Under the pieces are notes generated by a model. That model was not told the DNA's origin, did no database searches, and saw nothing but the letters and a program-made list of their open reading frames with translations. A stretch of 44,399 bases of DNA from Zygnema circumcarinatum (lineage: Eukaryota; Streptophyta; Zygnematophyceae; Zygnematales; Zygnemataceae). Shown one piece after another: positions 1 through 12,400 of this stretch. The stretch lies in NCBI GenBank assembly GCA_037447605.1, contig CM074814.1:2720539-2764937 (forward strand). Reading direction: 5' to 3'. The position numbers and the translations under genes were made by a program. Each line of letters begins with the position of its first letter. Position 1 is the stretch's first letter.

Positions 1-244
1 CAACAACAAAGGACTTCAACGTGTGAGGTTTTGGGGGTTCGAGATTATGAAGGTTCCGAGGTTTGAGGATCCAAAGGTTTTCAAGGATTCATCAGACATG
101 CGTGAGTTGTATGATTAGGCATCGTCTTGTGTTAATTGGTGTTGAGTCTCTCTGCCTGTCGGTGAAATCTTTCCCCACTTCCCTCAAACACCACCTTTCC
201 TTTATTTGGGAAAACAAGAAAAGGAATCTCTCTCTCTCTCTCAC
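1..244 (-). other. VPS13 intron, continues past the left edge
   Basis: The minus-strand donor GTGAGAGAG follows the last visible exon. The sequence to the window edge has no recognisable VPS13 coding match and contains a (CT)n run at 226-243 on the plus strand. Confidence 0.6.
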
Positions 245-3200
245 CAGGTTGAAGCCCTCTGGAGGAGCAAACTTCCCATTGCCGTCATCGCGGTACACCA
301 TCGCCTTCTCTGGTTGGTCGTATCCGGCTATAGCCAAATCGCCCACTGACACGAACCTGATACCCTCCAATAAGCAACTCGCGTGTTAAGACAAGGGAGC
401 AGAAGGGAGAGTGGGAGAGGGAGCGCCAAGGGAAGCGGGACGGAGAGGGGGAAGGGGGGAGGGAAAGAGAGAGGAAGGGAGAGGGATAGTAGGGGAAGGG
501 GGACCGGAAGGGGGACGGGAAGGAGGACCGAAAGGAGAGACCAGAACGTGAGGGTGAGGAGAAGAGAATGTTAGGGGGGGGAGGGGGGGGGAAGCGAGGT
601 ACAGAGAGACATTAGTCAAAGGTAGAGGAGGAAGGGAAGGTGGAAAGTGAGGGCAAAAGACTTAAGAGGCTGAAGGGAGACCGAGAGGAGGACGAAGCGA
701 GGGAAAATGATATAGGTTGGGAGTACAAGGAAAGTAGAGGGCGAGAAAAGGAGAGGTGCTGCAGCTTTTTGCAATAAGCCTGTTAAGTTGACAAAACAAA
801 ATTTGAGAAGAAGCACACTAAATCACTTTTTTGTTCCATACATACAGACCGATCATGACTGTGTCCATGAGCATGCAAAGGTTGTGAGCATACCCGGGGG
901 GAGGAACAGGTCTCCAGATAGACACAGGATACTTTTGGCTCCAAAGGGCCCCCTGCAGCACAAACCCACAGAAATCTGCAATTTAGCTCATGAAAAAGTC
1001 CATCAATCGCAGCAAAAAAGCCTAATACCCTCTCCCTCCCTTTCCCCACCAGTTTCTGACAACCCTAAAACTCCAATACACAGTTCAACATGAACTCTGC
1101 CACTCACCTTATCCCACCACACACGTTTGAATGACCGAATGATTTGCCCTGCTTGCTCGTAAGAGCCCTTCTTCGATGTCGCCATTGTTGGTGAACGCCG
1201 AGAGCTTTGAGCTCTCTCAGAGCTGCTGGCCATGGCTGCTTGATTTCTGGGAACCTCCTCACTCTCTGATTCAAGCATGACCTGCCCCGCCCCTCCCACT
1301 ATGGCCCCAAATGTGGCCATGACGGGGATGACTATGGGGGCGGCTGGGAAGGCCAGTAGGCCCAAAGCAGCCCCTGAAGCTGCGCCTGCTCCGGCTCCTG
1401 TATATGGCCGACTTTCAGCTCTCCTTGACTTCATCTGCATTGCCAAGGTAGGAGGAGAGGAGGATAGGAGCGGAGGAGAGGAGAGGAAGAGAGGAGAGAG
1501 GGGGGAGAGGAGGACGAGAGGAGTGACGGAGATGGGGAGAGGAGCAGACGGGAGGAAGAGAGGAGGAGAGGAGAGGAAGAACAGCGAGGGGGAGAGGACG
1601 AGAGAAGTGAGGGAGATGGGGAGAGGAGCAGAGGGGAGGAAGAGAGGGGGAGAGGAGAGGAAGAACAGCGAGGGGGAGAGGACGAGAGGAGAGACGGAGA
1701 TGGGGAGAGGAGCAGAGGGGAGGGAGAGAGGAGGAGAGGAGAGGAAGAACAGCGAGGGGGAGAGGACGAGAGGAGTGACGGAGATGGGGAGAGGAGCAGA
1801 GGGGAGGAAGAGAGGAGGAGAGGAGAGGAAGAACAGCGAGGGGGAGAGGACGAGAGGAGTGAGGGAGATGGGGAGAGGAGGAGAGGGGAGGAAGAGAGGA
1901 GGAGAGGAGAGGAAGGACAGCGAGGGGGAGAGGACGAGAGGAGTGACGGAGATGGGGAGAGGAGGAGAGGGGAGGAAGAGAGGAGGAGAGGAGAGGAAGG
2001 ACAGCGAGGGGGAGAGGACGAGAGGAGTGACGGAGATGGGGAGAGGAGCAGAGGGGAGGAAGAGAGGAGAGGAGGAGGAGAGGGGAGGGGGAGGCGGAGA
2101 GTGAGAGAGGAGGAAAGGAGGACAACGGGATGAGTGACGAAGTTCAGAACATTTATCGCACTAACTAACTTAAAAAAGTCACTTAAAAAAACCAAAAACA
2201 ACAAGGTAGCAAAACTCACCAGCGCAGCCACAGTCGCCCGATCCGGTCCGTACTTGCTTTGAGCCAACTGTACTGCCTCTTGAATTTCTGTTGCCTGCGT
2301 TGTTCCTGGATGACACTGAACCATCCGCATTATTTTCTTTGTATCGAAGAGACGACTATCTTGCGACCACTCGCGGAGATGTAGCATCAAACGAGAAGGT
2401 GGGGATGAAGGGGGGTCTTCTTTGCCAGACTTGAGCTCCGTAGCCATCAGCTCATCCCATGAAATATCCCACATGATGCTGCAAGGCTCCTTCAGAAGGT
2501 CAGGTCGCTTCCCCGCAATGCCGCCGGAAGGATGCTGCATACAACATGCTCGCATTTGCATGAAGTATCAGAGGGTGTGAAGACTTTTTGGGGAGCATTT
2601 TGGGGTTTGGGTTTTGAAGAGCATTTTGGGGTTTGAGGGTCTTGATTTTTGGGTTTTTAGGGCTAAACAGTCTCGAAGTAGAATTGTGTCTCATTTCCCA
2701 AACTGGCGATGGGATATTTTCGTCATTTCTAAAGAAGGAGAACATAGTTCATGCATTTTTTAGGCGAAGGACGTTTCAATAGACCAGATAAGGGAGGGGA
2801 GAGGACTATTGGGAAGTGAACGACACTCAGGGAAGTGTGTGTGCGAGATCCCTTCCAGCCAGCCATCTATTGATGATGGCAGGATGCACACACGCATGCA
2901 TGCATGCATGCATGCATGGCATGTGCATGCATGTGAGCTCACCAGGGTCTCGATTCCCTCCTGTCCACCCAGACCTTCTGCATGACCTTTGTCAAAAACT
3001 TCAGCTTGAAGCTCCTCAGACACCTGCAATAGGTGGCCAGGAGAAGGTTTGCTCCCAGGCAGACCTGACTAAGCAGAGAGAGAGGAAGCACTCCCTCCTT
3101 GCAGACGCGAGAACATACTTCAGATTCTCGTAATGAGGTTTCCCCACTTTTACGACTTTCAATCTTGAAGGTCCTTTGTTTGGTTCTTTCGTTTTGAACT

Positions 3201-3402
3201 CTTGGTTTTTCTAAGAGTTTTAAGTGAGCTGAGAGCTGACCTGAAGCAGCATGCACCGCTGATTGGTAATCATGAAGGTCCGCTTCCCAGGAAGATTGAA
3301 ATGAGTTTCATATGCGTCTGACAGGGCATACTTCGATCGTTCCTTAATGTCGAATGGACTTGCTCCAAACAACGCACCACGCTCTGCCAGCTGAAGAATG
3401 AT
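245..3402 (-). CDS. VPS13: VPS13 exons 62-66: C-terminal PH-like domain and terminal VPS62-like piece
   Basis: Exons: 3241-3402, possibly 2943-3023 (an in-frame cassette), 2220-2534, 1108-1434, 245-364. IILQLAERGALFGASPF and KYALSDAYETHFNLPGKRTF start the C-terminal PH-like fold. EPCSIMWDISWDELMATEL completes it, as in other VPS13 proteins. Exon 65 encodes an Ala/Gly-rich hydrophobic stretch (SGAALGLLAFPAAPIVIPVM) that could be an amphipathic or membrane-inserting hairpin, then a Ser-rich linker and SFKRVWWDK. Exon 66 encodes a VPS62-like unit (IRFVSVGDLAIAGYDQP, then PPEGFNL). A matching continuation, expected to read like VWRN..IWxPRPPxGYV, is not in bases 1-244, so the next exon lies outside the window. 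Confidence 0.85.
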
Positions 3403-6400
3403 CTGCTCTCCGACAAACATTCGTTGCCATCGGTAAGAATGCTTGCAAGGAGAGAAAAAACCACCAGTCTATTTGGAGCTTCGCGTAAGCAGCTCTTCAA
3501 AGGTGGCCAAGCAATTCTCAAGTAATTACCCACTCCCTTCAGGAAGATACTAGATACTACTTCCCTTCACTTCTCAGTACTTATTATTCTACAAGTCGTA
3601 GACTCGAAAATAGCACAGAGAAGCACTGTATAGCCACAGACTTACCTGTCCTCTTGCAGCATACTCATCAAATGGCTTCAAAATGTTGTCCCCTCCCACA
3701 GCCCGAGGCAGCCTATTTCGCTTTAATGCCGCTTTTGCAGAAATCGCTGCTGAGAGTTTCATGCGACTTGCGTTCACTCCATCGGCAGTCTTTCCGACGA
3801 AGTCCAAAACTCCACTTACTGGCTGAGCTGCCACTCCCACAATACCTTTCCCCACACCTGACATAAACCCTTCTACTCCGGATTCCTGAGCCCCTTCAAC
3901 AGGTTTTGTGAGAATGCCCGTGAACCCTCTAAACAGTCCCTTCGCCAAGGCTTCTCCACCTTCACGTAAACCGTCTCCAAATCCTTCAATGGTGCCTTTG
4001 CTTTCCTGCATTCGCAGATAAGGAGGAGCAGGACATGCTGAGAGACATGTTGATCTCTGATCTCTACCTTTGAACAATAGACAAGAAGTAGAACATGAGA
4101 ATGATCATGAGAATAATCTCAACAAAAGGAAAGGAATGTGGAAGGAAAGGAAACAGAAAGATAAGGAAAGGAAAGGAATGTGCCACACACTCCTTTCCAT
4201 TACGCAACAAACTAATTATCTATGATGCCTTAATACATGAAAGGGAGTAGTTTGAGTCACCTGTGTTTGGCGACTGCGAATGAAGGCCTTATCCATTGAG
4301 AGAGCTGCCACTCCTTCGCTAAAATTCCCCAAAGCTGAGCTTGCATTGCCCAAAAAGTCGAGCCCTGATAGCAACTGGAATGGCTGACTAAGGAGATCAT
4401 GGCTGATCGCAGAGGCAGCAGCTCCACTCACTTGACTCTTTCTCATCTGAATGTCGGTAAAGACCTTTTGCTTCAAGTGAATCTGCAACTCCATAAAGCA
4501 TCAGGCCAAAATTTCAAAATTTCAAAATTTCAGGGTTTGGGTTACCAGCATTTACGTCTGAATGGAGGCTTCAATCCCCTGCTAACTTCCTGCAGTATGC
4601 AGACTATCACGAGTTTCAAACCCGATAGATAAGCATTCCTTCAAACAGAATGGAACGAGCAACACTTACGAGCATCTCGTCGGTATTGCCTAGAGATGTA
4701 ATGAGGGTTGACCAAAATCCCAAAATTCCGCGAGGGCGCTGGGAAGGAGCCATTGCCAGCGTCAGCTTTATCCTGCTCTCAGAGATGTTTAGCAACCTGC
4801 AACGAATTTTTTGCAGGAATAACAAAATAGTTGGTATGGTATGCAGTTCAAAAACAAAGTTCTCCATGGAAAAAATCAGACATGCACAATCAGCAATCAA
4901 GAACCATCTTTCATAGCCAGGATGAAAGCAGAGAAACGTCGGATGTGGCATTCTCGTTCATTCGTTTGGGGGCGGGAGGGGGGGAGGTGAATGGTTTTTC
5001 ATTTTCTAGTTTGATAATTGAAACGGGCAGCTGACAGGAATACTCCTTCACTGCATTAGCTGAGGCTTCATAAAGCTAACAAGAAGGAGTGTTGGGAGAG
5101 AGGGGGGGGAAAGCATGGAAGGGAAATGCGGGAAATGTTGTGGGCTTATACCGAATGGCGACTAACGGATCGACCGCCACCGCTGTGGTCTTATTGGAGG
5201 ACAGTCGGCCCAAATTGAGCCTACCAATCATAGTATGGAATCGCCAAATGATGGGCTCATGAATGTTTACAAGCCAAGCTTCACTTGGGAGCTGCAAGAG
5301 GAGGAACGCGGAGTTACTTCAGTGCATGCAGGCAAACTTGAACTTAGCACTTTCTTTAACGTTGAGAGAGTTTGACTTCAACTCCAAGCATGACAGCCCG
5401 TCTACTGTGCAGCTCTGAACTTAACCAAAAGCTCTCCCTTCACAATAAACAGGGCTCTAAGCAAGCCTAGAAGAGTTATTGAGAATGTCTGTTGCATGTA
5501 AAGCTTTTTTTCGTATGCAGAGAGGAATAGGTTACACAAGCAACTCGCCTGCAAGCCAATGTATGGATAATTTTCTTCATCAGTCTTGCTCTCACTGGTG
5601 ATCGTCAGCTTCAAAACATAGTCCTGCCTTGATCCGTTTGCTTCCATTGGTGCAAGCAGGACCGGCATGGCTGTTAGGGGCAGCTGGTTATCAATCTGCA
5701 AGTGGCCTACTCGTACTTTGATTCTGCAAACCAACTCCACTTCATCAAATAAGATATCCAACCAAAATTGAAGAGACTCTAGTTCATGTCAACCACCTGA
5801 AGGAACTGGTTGCTCACAGATCACTCTAAGCATCTACAGCTTCCCGGGTCCAAAGCAACACTACGAGCATGAAGGAATAGAAGGAAGAAGAAGAATAAGA
5901 ATAAGAAGAAGAAGAATAAGAATAAGAAGAAGAAGAATATTACCGGCCTGCGTAATGGTCCAAAAGAGGTGAGTGATTACCTGCTGAGTCCGCTAACATT
6001 TGCGTCATAAGCCAAGAAAGCTCCATGCATAGAGATGTAAAGAAGCTCTTCGGGAGTCTGATCCACAATGGATATACCAAACTCATCCAGTTCCAAAAGC
6101 AAATAAAACTTCTTCTGCGCAGTCACATCTTCCAGCCCTGTTGTGCCGCCCTGCTGCATTGAACCTGTCAAATCTCCATTTCCTGGAAGCAGATTGGAGG
6201 ATGAAGCAGCCCAGTCATCTTGGTCACTACTTGGTCGCCAATCTGAAATTCGTACACACATGTTTCCTAAGAAGTCTCGTTTGACTACAAAGCGCAGAGC
6301 TGCAACAGGTCCTTTGTCAGTATCCTTCGGCTCGTGCTCTGCCTCTTCATCAATATTGAACAACTGTGCGGAATTTGGGCCTGCCCCATCAACCATAACT

Positions 6401-9400
6401 TCTAGCAAATGCTGTTTCTTTATGTCGACCCATGCGAATGGTAATGCGCAGCCGACATTAAGAAGCTCCCATGCAGAATCGTCGGTGCCGATTTGTCGGA
6501 AACGGATAGGCAACACTGACGACCTGTTCTCAATCCTGAAAGAAAGAGAGTGACAGGCAGAGTGAGGAGACGGAGGGGAAATGGAAAGAAGGGTAGAGAG
6601 AAGAGAGAGAGAGAGAGAGAGAGCAGTGGGGCTCACTTGCATGAGCTCGACGTCTCAATCAAAAGACCATCAAGAGACCTTAATCTGCCATTCAGTAAGC
6701 GAAGTAGACAAAGGCGACTTACTTGTAAGGAAGATTTTGTGATCCGAGTCGGAAGAGAACTGAGAAGCGCGAAACATTGACCCCATTTTGCACATCGGCC
6801 CTCAGTGTGACACTTCCCTCACTTTTGGACTTCCGCATGATGACATAAAGGACTCCTTCAACATCTACGCTAAAAGGCCGAGACCATTCGCAGCCATCTA
6901 TGCGAATCTGCAGAAGAAAGACAATCAGAGCGTAGAGTTTGTGATATTTTTCTTTAACAAAAAGGGGGAGAGTTCAATGAGGTGCGCAATCTGCCTTTCT
7001 TCATTGAAATCTGTGCAAGCTGACAGTAGTGAGTTGTTTAATGTGTTGGCGATCTAACTAGAAGATGGACCAGCATCAAGAATTTTTTGACAAGCAGGAA
7101 GTGTTGATGGACATGAGAAGTCTTGAAGAATTGTAGGGTTCACCTGAAGAAGTTCAGGTTGCCATTTCGATTCCCAGTAGATGGACCTATCAGGATCAGT
7201 GGGTGCAAGCAGATTTTCATGGACTCCGCCCACTTGTCGGATAACCATATTCTGGCCGATGAGGTTCTTAAATGTGGTATGTGGCTGGAAACGGATCACC
7301 TGCATTTTCAGGACAGTCCAAAAAATTCATTGACTCTGTGGTTTACTAAATCAAACAGAACATAGCTGCAAATGTTCATTGACACTTTGCTTTCAAGTCA
7401 GACCTCTGTTTCTTAGCAATCGAGCTTTCAGTCAAAGTGATTCAACCTTTTTAAGATCAGCCTCAAAGTAGTTTGCAGAAATGCCTCAAACACTCTTGCT
7501 TTAGAATTTCACTGGAGATTTAGAGCACTTGAAAACTCTGATTCCCTCGCATCAAGGAGTGAGGTAGCTCCTGTTATCAAGCTTCCGTTACAAAGGAGTG
7601 AGACAAATACCTTTGTTCTTTCGTAACCAAGAGTGGACATATCCAGCATGACGGAAAGCTTGATGTATGACCCATCGTCCTTGTTTATTGCATAAAGCTC
7701 CACTCGTTCTATCTGCATTGCATGCGATGGACCCACCAGCTGTCAACAGATTGGCCTCTTCAAACACTATACTAAAGCAGCCACCTCTCTGAAGAAAGAA
7801 ATTGAATCACCAATCGAGCGATTGCATGCACCATATAACTTGCCCTATGGCTATATATATATATATATACATATAGCTATAATCTATAGCTTAGCTTTAT
7901 TAGCATGCATTTCGGACAATCAGAGGACATTCTTAAGTAGTACAGACTGATTCAATAGGGTTACAACAAGATCGTAAAAGAACAACTCCAAGTCCGATAA
8001 GTCCCAAAACATGAATTTGAATTTGAAGTACATGAGTTAGCTGCCGACTCACCTTATCCTCGAATGCCTTAAGGGCTATTGCTTTGTCAAATACACCGTC
8101 TGGGTTGAGAGCTACAGAGAGCCCAACATTATCCATGCTCGGCAGAGACAACATAACCGGTTGAGATTTCTCCAAATTCTCTAGAGCTCCAAGGCTACGT
8201 ATCACTTTGTTAGCAACCGAAGAAGGACCTTCTTTAATTTGGGCCGGCAGCTGTGCCGCATTTTTTGCAGCCTTTGAAGCTAACTGTAGCCAGAGGCTGT
8301 CAGTATTCTGCCCACTGAAAGGTTCAATCTCAGCCAAACGGCAATAGAGGGGTACGGCTGTATCATTTAACACCCAGTATGGCACAAACAGGCGGACAAT
8401 CTTTGCTGACACTTCAGTTGCACCCATATCGTTCTCCAAACTCACTCGTAATCTCCTGCTTTCACAAAAACAGAGCTTTCAATGCAAGGTTGAATGCTCC
8501 ATGTATAAGAAACAAGAGGCTGCTTCGCACAAAAAAGGAAAAGAAAAAAGTCCTGTTTCATGCAAAATGGATAAGCTCAAAGGGACTTATTCACTACTTG
8601 CAGAGCACAGGTATGCGACGAACAGATGTTATACCAACAAGCAAAGAAAACGGATAGCTTCTGAAACCCAGAAACTTAGGCAGTTATGAAATGATGTAAA
8701 GGAGAAGCCCACCTCTTACTGAGAGCATTGGCAATCCAGAAGAAGCCTGGCAAGCTGGCAGCCCAAGGATCGGAAATGAGAACAGCATCCTGGAACATTT
8801 CAAAAGACATGGTTTGTCAGTTGAGACTGCGTCATTTTTTTAAGAGAGATAGCTGCCTTTGCCTCTCTTTGTCTCACTCCCTCTTCCTCGCCCTCTCTCA
8901 CCCCACCACAACCCCATCTCCTTCACTCTTAACTTGACTTCCTCACTCCTGATGCAGTCAAGCCTATCTTGGAGAAAAAAGAAGAGAAAGGAGGCTTCAC
9001 CTTTTCATGTTTCCATGCGCCCTGTGGTAGCCAGGTCAACATAAGCTGATTCCGAATATCAGCAGAATAAACATGAACTGCTTCTCCAGCATTCACCAAG
9101 GCATGCTGCCTCCGCACAGAACCTGCCCCAATTGGCAATCGAGCAGCTTTTTCCCATACAATGCATTCAGACACACATGGAAGACGATTTTCCAACTTGA
9201 GCGGTGCCCGCACCGTCAGTCGCCAATCAGTGACAGGACTGTTCATATCACTGTATAGGCGGGAAGGGTCCGCTTCTATACATAGCCAAAAAGACTCGTG
9301 GGCAGAAGAGCATTCCAGAAGCTCCTCCCTTTTCATCACTTCTTTCATTGTCATTAGGTCAGATAAGAGAAGCTGCTTTCCTGTGCTACCAACCCCATTG

Positions 9401-12400
9401 TTCCCCTTAGACTTATTCCCTTGCTCTGAGGCAGGCGGAACTACTTGACTCCATTTATATGCAGAGGTCCGTTCTTCGTCATGTGGACGTAACTGCAAGC
9501 ACCAATCAGAGCCTGGGAGGAGACTCGACCAAGGGAGGGAGAGACAACCCCCGGGTTCAAGTACACCCAAAGACAATCGATCGGCAAGTTTTCCATCTCC
9601 TTTTCCCTGCTCCTTTAAAGAGGAGAGAGAGCCCCCAGATTGTCTCTCCCTCGTACGGACCAACCTGCGTCTTCGAACGAAGTCAAAAGGAGACTTTTTG
9701 CTCTTTGTAGAGAAAGCTGACACGGGTCCTTTGAGACTCTTAAAGTCAGTCCCATAAAACCAGCCTTCTGAATCACCCAAGCTGCGGTCTACCTGCCAGT
9801 TGTCTACATATTCCCAACCTGTTGGTGCTTTATTGGAGATTTCCTGCATAGGTTCAACATCCACTTCCGGTTATATTGCCTGCAAGTGGTTGTTGGGCAG
9901 TGCTCCTGACACGATGAAAACTGATGATGAAAGATTCTAGAAAGATGATGCTTAGAAGTCCTCGGACAAGAATGAGAAGCCCTACAAAATTGAAACCAAG
10001 GCAAGGCACATAACCTTCAAACAGCAATACATGTAATGGCTACATATACTCTTTTAATTAGCATCAAGTTAAGGAGTGAAAACATAATCAGGGCCGAAAG
10101 AAGGGGTTGGTCATCTGATACTATCGATTTACCTGAGAAAAGGTTGAGAGGTCCCTTGATGAATACCGTGCCGGATCAGAAGGCAGCAAATGTCCAGGCC
10201 AAGCACTGCCCCATCCTAACAATGGCGAAAATCGCTGATTCTCATATGTCTCATCTTCAACACTCTCCACTACTGCTGTGTCTTCTGAGGATAGCAAACC
10301 ACTCGGACAAATGCACACATCTAACATCATATCGGCACTGTTCGACAAAACTGCCAAACTTCGCAGTGTCAAACACTTCAGCCCTTGCCGCATACTCATC
10401 TCCACGGCGAGTGCTTTAGAGTCTAAGGTTATGGGAACTGTCATTATGGCAGTCATAGTTCTCATGCCTGTCCAAGGCCCATCGGGAGAGGGAGAGAGCT
10501 CTATGACAGCATCTGTTGCCTGATATTGTTCAGCTTCTTGCTGCAACGCTTCTGGTGTTTGAACGTGGCCATTGACTCCCACTATAAAAGCATAATCAGA
10601 GATGACAATATGGCCTCCATAATACGAAACGTCGTCTTCCGAAATCTGTAAAGGTTGGTCATCAAAAATCCACGGCTGTTCAGAACTGCTCAGAATTGAA
10701 TGGAAATGCATGACGAGTTTTGAGGTGATGGACATTGCCCCCCCCCCCCCAAAAGAGAAAGGAAACGGAGTGAATGAGCTGAGATTAACAGGTGAGCCGT
10801 CAAACCTGTGCAAGAGGAGGCATGAGAGTGAGCTCCTTCTCCTTCGTATTCCTCCAAGAAGTGTGCCCAATTGCAAGCGCAGCTTTCACAGCATTCCAGT
10901 TTGAATCGTTGGGTCCTCTGCCCATTAAAGAATCCATCGACATGACAACGCTTCCGACTTCTGAGCCTGCTTCACCCATCCGATCCCTTACTATCTTTAT
11001 CACACTCATTTGTTCAGGAATTTAATATAATAGTTTAGGAATTTAATATTCCAGTGAGGCCAACCTGGATGATGCAAGATTTTGGAACAACCATTTTACA
11101 GTCTTAGGCTCACCATAGGCGAGGTATGTCACACAGGTCCATGGACTATTTTTTTGAGGCTGAGACTGCGCTATTCACACACCAACCTGCAAGTATATTT
11201 CTTAGTTTATAGCTATTTCTTAGACTATGGTATGTTTCTTAGAATATAGTATGAACCCACCTTTCCCGGCATTTGCTGCCTGGTTTATTATTCTTAGATC
11301 CAGTTTGGCATTGCCCTGTTCACATATAAACCAAGCAGTAGAACGAATGCAAATCAGTTATGACATCTGTCACCGAAAAGAAAACTTCAAGTTATGTCAT
11401 TACGATTGTGATTCCAACATCCCTATAATCCAAAAAGCGAGTTCTAAACACTATTGAGCTTGCAAAATGTTGCTGACAAAAACCCGGATGCTACTCCTTT
11501 CCACAGAGAGCTAAATGCATCCCAGCGTTTGTCAACAAACTCATTCCTTCACTGCCAAAGGTAAATGAGAAAGTTTTTGCCCAAACCTGTGCAGGCACTT
11601 CAAAAACAAAAACTTCATTCCAAACCGCTGTAAATAAGCGAACTCCTTTATCCTTCGACTCGGATGGTAGAGCCCGAACCCCCCGAGTTCGAGCTGTCTG
11701 GGGAAGCTGCTTTGTCTGTTGTGCAGCGGAAACTTCTGATGTCAGCATAGTAAGGAGGCAGACATAATCCTGGTCGCTGACGTCATCGCCGCTGACAAGA
11801 TCCTGAAAGCAGTCATCAAAAAATGAGGAACATCTGTGAGTGGGAAAACACCGAAAATTGATCATTGGTATTCCTGCCTTAAAACAACAAAACTGAGGTG
11901 TATGACGGACTTTGACCGCTCTCTCATCCTCCCCCGAATTCTCCCTACTCCCCCATCTCTCCCCTCCGTCGGTCTATCTCCTTCCTATCTCAACGACGAG
12001 ATACTTTGTCGATACCAGCTTCACTCCCATTCTGATTGCGACGTGGAGTCTGACAAAAACTTGTAGAAACTTTACCTTCGCTTCTTTTATACGAAGAGCG
12101 ATGAACCGTCGTGGACCACGGGTTTGCAAGTCTGCAGGTGAAGTCCGCAAAAGCTCAGGGAACAGAAGGGGTGGGAGTGGCAAAATTGTGGAATGTCCCG
12201 ATGAGAGACGCTGCACGCTTTGGAAGCCATCCTGTGCAGTTCGAGCATAAAGAGAAGCCCCCAACTGATTCTCTACCATCAAACGCAGTCCTTCTTCGCG
12301 GTCAACTGCTGAGCCCTCTCCCTGGTCAGGAGCATCTACTCGGCCCTGATGAAAAGGCAGAAAAGAGAAGATATGTCAACTAGGGATACAATACAATTTC

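Noticed and set aside
1277-2561. Long open frames over the 84-bp minisatellite on both strands
   Set aside because: The period is a multiple of three and the array lies between two well-supported VPS13 exons.
2585-2665. TTTAGGG/TTTGGG-like T/G-rich stretch (similar short ones near 27430 and 35370) as interstitial telomeric DNA
   Set aside because: Only one or two degenerate repeats are present at each place. They are better seen as ordinary T/G-rich intron and promoter sequence or telo-box-like motifs.
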